From the NCBI GenBank assembly GCA_902462035.1, contig CABQAC010000104.1, forward strand, positions 1-7,428: a stretch of DNA of 7,428 nt, read 5' to 3'. The stretch is from an uncultured Eubacteriales bacterium (GTDB taxonomy: Bacteria > Bacillota > Clostridia > Oscillospirales > Acutalibacteraceae). The notes under the pieces were generated by a model, which was not told the DNA's origin, did not search any database, and saw only the letters and a list, made by a program, of their open reading frames with translations. Shown in pieces: positions 5,448 through 7,428 of this stretch (position 1 is its first letter; every line of letters begins with the position of its first letter). Position numbers and translations under genes: made by a program.

Positions 5448-7038
5448 ACTGTATTTACTGACCAAAGTTCAGGCGCTGGGGCTGTTCGGTTTTCGTAAAT
5501 TCCGCTTCAGCAAAGACCGCAAGGAACGGCGCAAAGGCGGGCTGATGCTTGCGGGCATTATCGCGCTGGGCGTCATTTTGTGCGCCACTTCCTTTTTTTA
5601 CAGTATGATGATGGCCTATTCCTTCCGTGCCGTGGGGCGGATGGAACTTCTGCCCGCCATGATGATGGCGGTGGTGAGCGTGATGGTGCTGTTTACCACC
5701 ATCTATAAAGTCAATGGGCTGTTGTTTGGTTTTAAGGACTATGATTTGACCATGTCCCTGCCGGTGCGGCCAGGCATTGTGGTGGCGAGCCGGGTGCTGG
5801 TACTGTACCTGATGAACCTGGCGTTCGCGTTTGTCCTGATGGTTCCCGCAGGCGTGGTATACGCCATCGAAACCGCGCCGGCATGGACCTTTTACCTGTT
5901 TTTCCTGCTGGCGTTTTTCCTCATCCCGCTGGTGCCCATCGTGCTGGCAACCATCCTGGGTTCGCTGGTGATGAAGATTTCCTCCCGCTTCCGCCGGAGC
6001 AACGTGCTTTCTTTGGCGCTGTCGGTCATCGTCTGCGTGGCGGTGGTGGCCGTCAGTATGAACCCCCGAATCTACGAGAACTTTGGGGACATCGGCGCCG
6101 CGATGATGAACCAGGTATACGGCCTGTACCCGCTGGCGCAGATGTACGTGGACGCGGTCTGCGGCGGCAATGTGCTGTCTTTCCTGGGATTCGCCGCCGT
6201 TTCCCTGGCGTTGTTTGTGCTGTTCTGCGCGGCGCTGGGCCGGTGGTTCCAGCAGATCAACTCCGCCTTGTCCGCCCGGTACGCGGGCGGCAGCTTTAAA
6301 ATGACCGCGCTTCGCCAGTCCAGCCCCTTCCAGGCGTTGTTCCGCAAGGAGCTGCGGCGGTACTTGTCATCTTCCATTTATGTGCTCAATACGGCGATCG
6401 GGCTGGTTTTGGCGCTGGTGCTGTCGGTCGCGCTGCTGTTTTTTGATCCCGGCCAGATTGAGCAAATGATGGAAATGCCAGGCTTTTCCCGGGTTATCTG
6501 CCAAGCCCTTCCTTTGGCGGTGGGCTTTTTGGTGGGCATGTCCTCGCCCACGGGTTCGTCCCTTTCGCTGGAGGGCAAAAGCCTTTGGATTCTGCAAAGC
6601 GCGCCGGTGCCCGCCCGCATGATACTTGCGGCCAAAATGGCGGTGGGGCTTGTCTTTTCGCTGCCCACGGTGGCGGTCAGCGGTGTGCTGATGGCCGTCG
6701 CCCTAAAGCCCCAGCCCCTGGACGCGCTGTTTTTGTTCCTGACCCCCGCCGCTTTCGCCGTTTTTTCGGCTGTGTGGGGGATGGTGGCGAACTTGCATTT
6801 TCCCAACTTCAACTGGACGTCGGAGGTCACGGTGGTCAAGCAGAGCGTGGCGACCATGACGGCGGTTTTCGGCAGCATGATTTTGGGCATGGCGCCCATC
6901 GGCCTGATAATGGCGCAGCCCCAAAACGGACTGCTGATTCTTGTCTGCGTGACTGTCTTGCTTTGGGCAGCGGCCGCGTTGCTGGCCGTTTACCTGAATA
7001 CAAGGGGCGGGCGGATATTAAAGGCCCTGGCTGGATAA
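5440..7038 (+). CDS. Polytopic ABC transporter permease, 532 residues
   Basis: This is the membrane subunit that should pair with the ATPase just upstream. About 12 hydrophobic segments can be placed, roughly at residues 34-58, 71-90, 115-142, 147-178, 188-206, 247-266, 313-335, 352-368, 396-420, 428-450, 468-492 and 498-519. The N-terminus is basic (FRKFRFSKDRKERRKGG at 18-34), as expected for the cytoplasmic side. SPTGSSLSLEGKSLWIL at 369-385 and FKDYDLTMSLPV at 98-109 resemble conserved stretches of the large putative permease family Pfam lists as ABC_tran_2 (from memory, not searched). Its size is about twice that of a simple ABC-2 permease, so one polypeptide may supply both membrane halves. 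The ATG overlaps the ATPase stop (ATGAATGA), with GGAG about ten bases upstream. The substrate is unknown; export of a peptide, lipid or drug is typical of such pairs but is not shown here. Confidence 0.92.
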   Translation: MNELYLLTKVQALGLFGFRKFRFSKDRKERRKGGLMLAGIIALGVILCATSFFYSMMMAYSFRAVGRMELLPAMMMAVVSVMVLFTTIYKVNGLLFGFKDYDLTMSLPVRPGIVVASRVLVLYLMNLAFAFVLMVPAGVVYAIETAPAWTFYLFFLLAFFLIPLVPIVLATILGSLVMKISSRFRRSNVLSLALSVIVCVAVVAVSMNPRIYENFGDIGAAMMNQVYGLYPLAQMYVDAVCGGNVLSFLGFAAVSLALFVLFCAALGRWFQQINSALSARYAGGSFKMTALRQSSPFQALFRKELRRYLSSSIYVLNTAIGLVLALVLSVALLFFDPGQIEQMMEMPGFSRVICQALPLAVGFLVGMSSPTGSSLSLEGKSLWILQSAPVPARMILAAKMAVGLVFSLPTVAVSGVLMAVALKPQPLDALFLFLTPAAFAVFSAVWGMVANLHFPNFNWTSEVTVVKQSVATMTAVFGSMILGMAPIGLIMAQPQNGLLILVCVTVLLWAAAALLAVYLNTRGGRILKALAG

Positions 7039-7052
7039 AATACCGGCAGAGC

Positions 7053-7090
7053 CCCCGCGGCAAAGCGCGCTTTCTGGCGCGGGGCCTTTT
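7053..7090 (+). terminator. Rho-independent terminator of the ABC operon
   Basis: CCCCGCG (7053-7059) pairs with CGCGGGG (7078-7084). The loop contains the perfect 12-bp palindrome AAAGCGCGCTTT (7062-7073). CCTTTT follows directly. It lies 15 bp past the permease stop, so transcription should end before the Fe-S gene. Confidence 0.8.
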
Positions 7091-7110
7091 GTAAAGCGGG
7101 GCCGGAAGGA

Positions 7111-7128
7111 TTGTGAATTTTCTCACAT
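7111..7128 (+). promoter_or_regulatory. Candidate CRP/FNR-family or Rex operator
   Basis: TGTGA (7112-7116) and TCACA (7123-7127) are perfect inverted arms six bases apart, the classic CRP/FNR-superfamily half-site arrangement. In an 18-bp frame, TTGTGAA-N4-CTCACAT also resembles a Rex site (TTGTGAA-N4-TTCACAA) with two mismatches in the right arm. Its centre is about 59-60 bp upstream of the predicted start of the Fe-S scaffold gene. Confidence 0.45.
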
Positions 7129-7143
7129 CCGGGCCATTTCCCC

Positions 7144-7172
7144 TTGTCAAAGGTTGCGAATCCCGATATAAT
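7144..7172 (+). promoter_or_regulatory. Sigma-A promoter of the Fe-S scaffold gene
   Basis: TTGTCA (7144-7149), a 17-bp spacer and TATAAT (7167-7172) are a near-consensus promoter. The expected start near 7178-7179 gives a leader of about 41 nt carrying AAAGGAG (7206-7212), seven bases before the ATG. Confidence 0.82.
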
Positions 7173-7219
7173 GGGACAGGAACAAATCCAAGGAAAATCA
7201 AAGCGAAAGGAGCACTACT

Positions 7220-7428
7220 ATGAATTACTCCCATGAAGTGGAAAACATGTGTACTGTCGCAAAAGGACCGTATCATGGTCCCGCTCCGATTCCGGAAGAG
7301 GGCCAGTGGGTAAAAGCCTACGAAATTAAGGATATTTCCGGCCTGTCCCACGGTATCGGCTGGTGCGCGCCCCAGCAGGGCGCCTGCAAACTGACCTTGA
7401 ATGTGAAAGACGGTATTGTGGAGGAGGC
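7220..7428 (+). CDS. Iron-sulfur cluster assembly scaffold protein, IscU/NifU-N-like (cut by right window edge)
   Basis: The first 69 codons run off the right edge without a stop. The protein opens MNYSHEVENMCTVAKGP, then GPAPIPEEGQWVKAYEIKDI (residues 20-39) and SGLSHGIGWCAPQQGACKL (40-58), with Cys at 11, 49 and 56. From memory this matches a clostridial protein annotated as an iron-sulfur cluster assembly scaffold, related to the IscU/NifU N-terminal domain. That domain holds a nascent cluster on conserved cysteines for transfer to apo-proteins in the cytoplasm. The usual remaining motif (a CSGMTH-like stretch) would lie beyond the window. In the genomes I recall, a GGGtGRT-type protein gene lies next to it, but this cannot be seen here. 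AAAGGAG at 7206-7212 sets the start. The gene has its own promoter and a possible redox-type operator, and is insulated from the ABC operon by a terminator. Confidence 0.8.
   Translation, partial: MNYSHEVENMCTVAKGPYHGPAPIPEEGQWVKAYEIKDISGLSHGIGWCAPQQGACKLTLNVKDGIVEE

Noticed and set aside
7062..7073. AAAGCGCGCTTT palindrome as a possible operator
   Set aside because: It sits in the loop of a hairpin followed by T's and is more simply part of the operon terminator.

Overview
The window looks like a chromosomal segment of a Gram-positive anaerobe of the class Clostridia, perhaps Oscillospiraceae-like. This is inferred from the moderately high GC content, AGGAGG-type ribosome binding sites, sigma-A-like promoters, the clostridial style of the SecA N-terminus, and an Fe-S scaffold protein of a type I recall from Clostridia. 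No phage, transposon, CRISPR array, tRNA or rRNA was seen.

Layout, left to right. (1) 1-1167, minus: the N-terminal 389 residues of the SecA motor ATPase, running off the left edge. It has a leader and an extended -10 promoter at about 1276-1284. (2) 1394-1830, plus: a strong promoter and a 115-residue unrecognised protein with one N-terminal hydrophobic segment. (3) 1830-2053: a convergent spacer with a perfect 44-bp palindrome and a second hairpin followed by T's. (4) 2053-3105, minus: a 350-residue clan GH-A-like glycoside hydrolase with both catalytic glutamates and an unusual cysteine cluster near its C-terminus. (5) 3215-3769, minus: a decayed ABC-exporter ATPase gene. Its promoter and terminator persist, but the N-terminal half is missing and the rest carries two single-base frame breaks. 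(6) 3770-4065: no convincing gene. (7) 4066-7090, plus: a compact operon of a winged-helix regulator, an ABC ATPase and a 532-residue polytopic permease, ending at a terminator. (8) 7111-7428, plus: a possible redox or CRP/FNR-family operator, a near-consensus promoter and the first 69 codons of an IscU/NifU-like Fe-S cluster scaffold protein.

The only multigene unit is the regulator-ATPase-permease operon. The ATPase and permease overlap by 8 nt and should form one two-component membrane transporter of unknown substrate. The regulator leads the transcript, and an inverted repeat inside its promoter suggests autoregulation. The other genes appear to be independent transcription units. I see no clearly new defence, mobile or biosynthetic system. 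The items most worth a second look are the ABC-ATPase remnant between intact signals, the Cys cluster in the hydrolase, the 44-bp palindrome, and the TGTGA-N6-TCACA box before the Fe-S gene.
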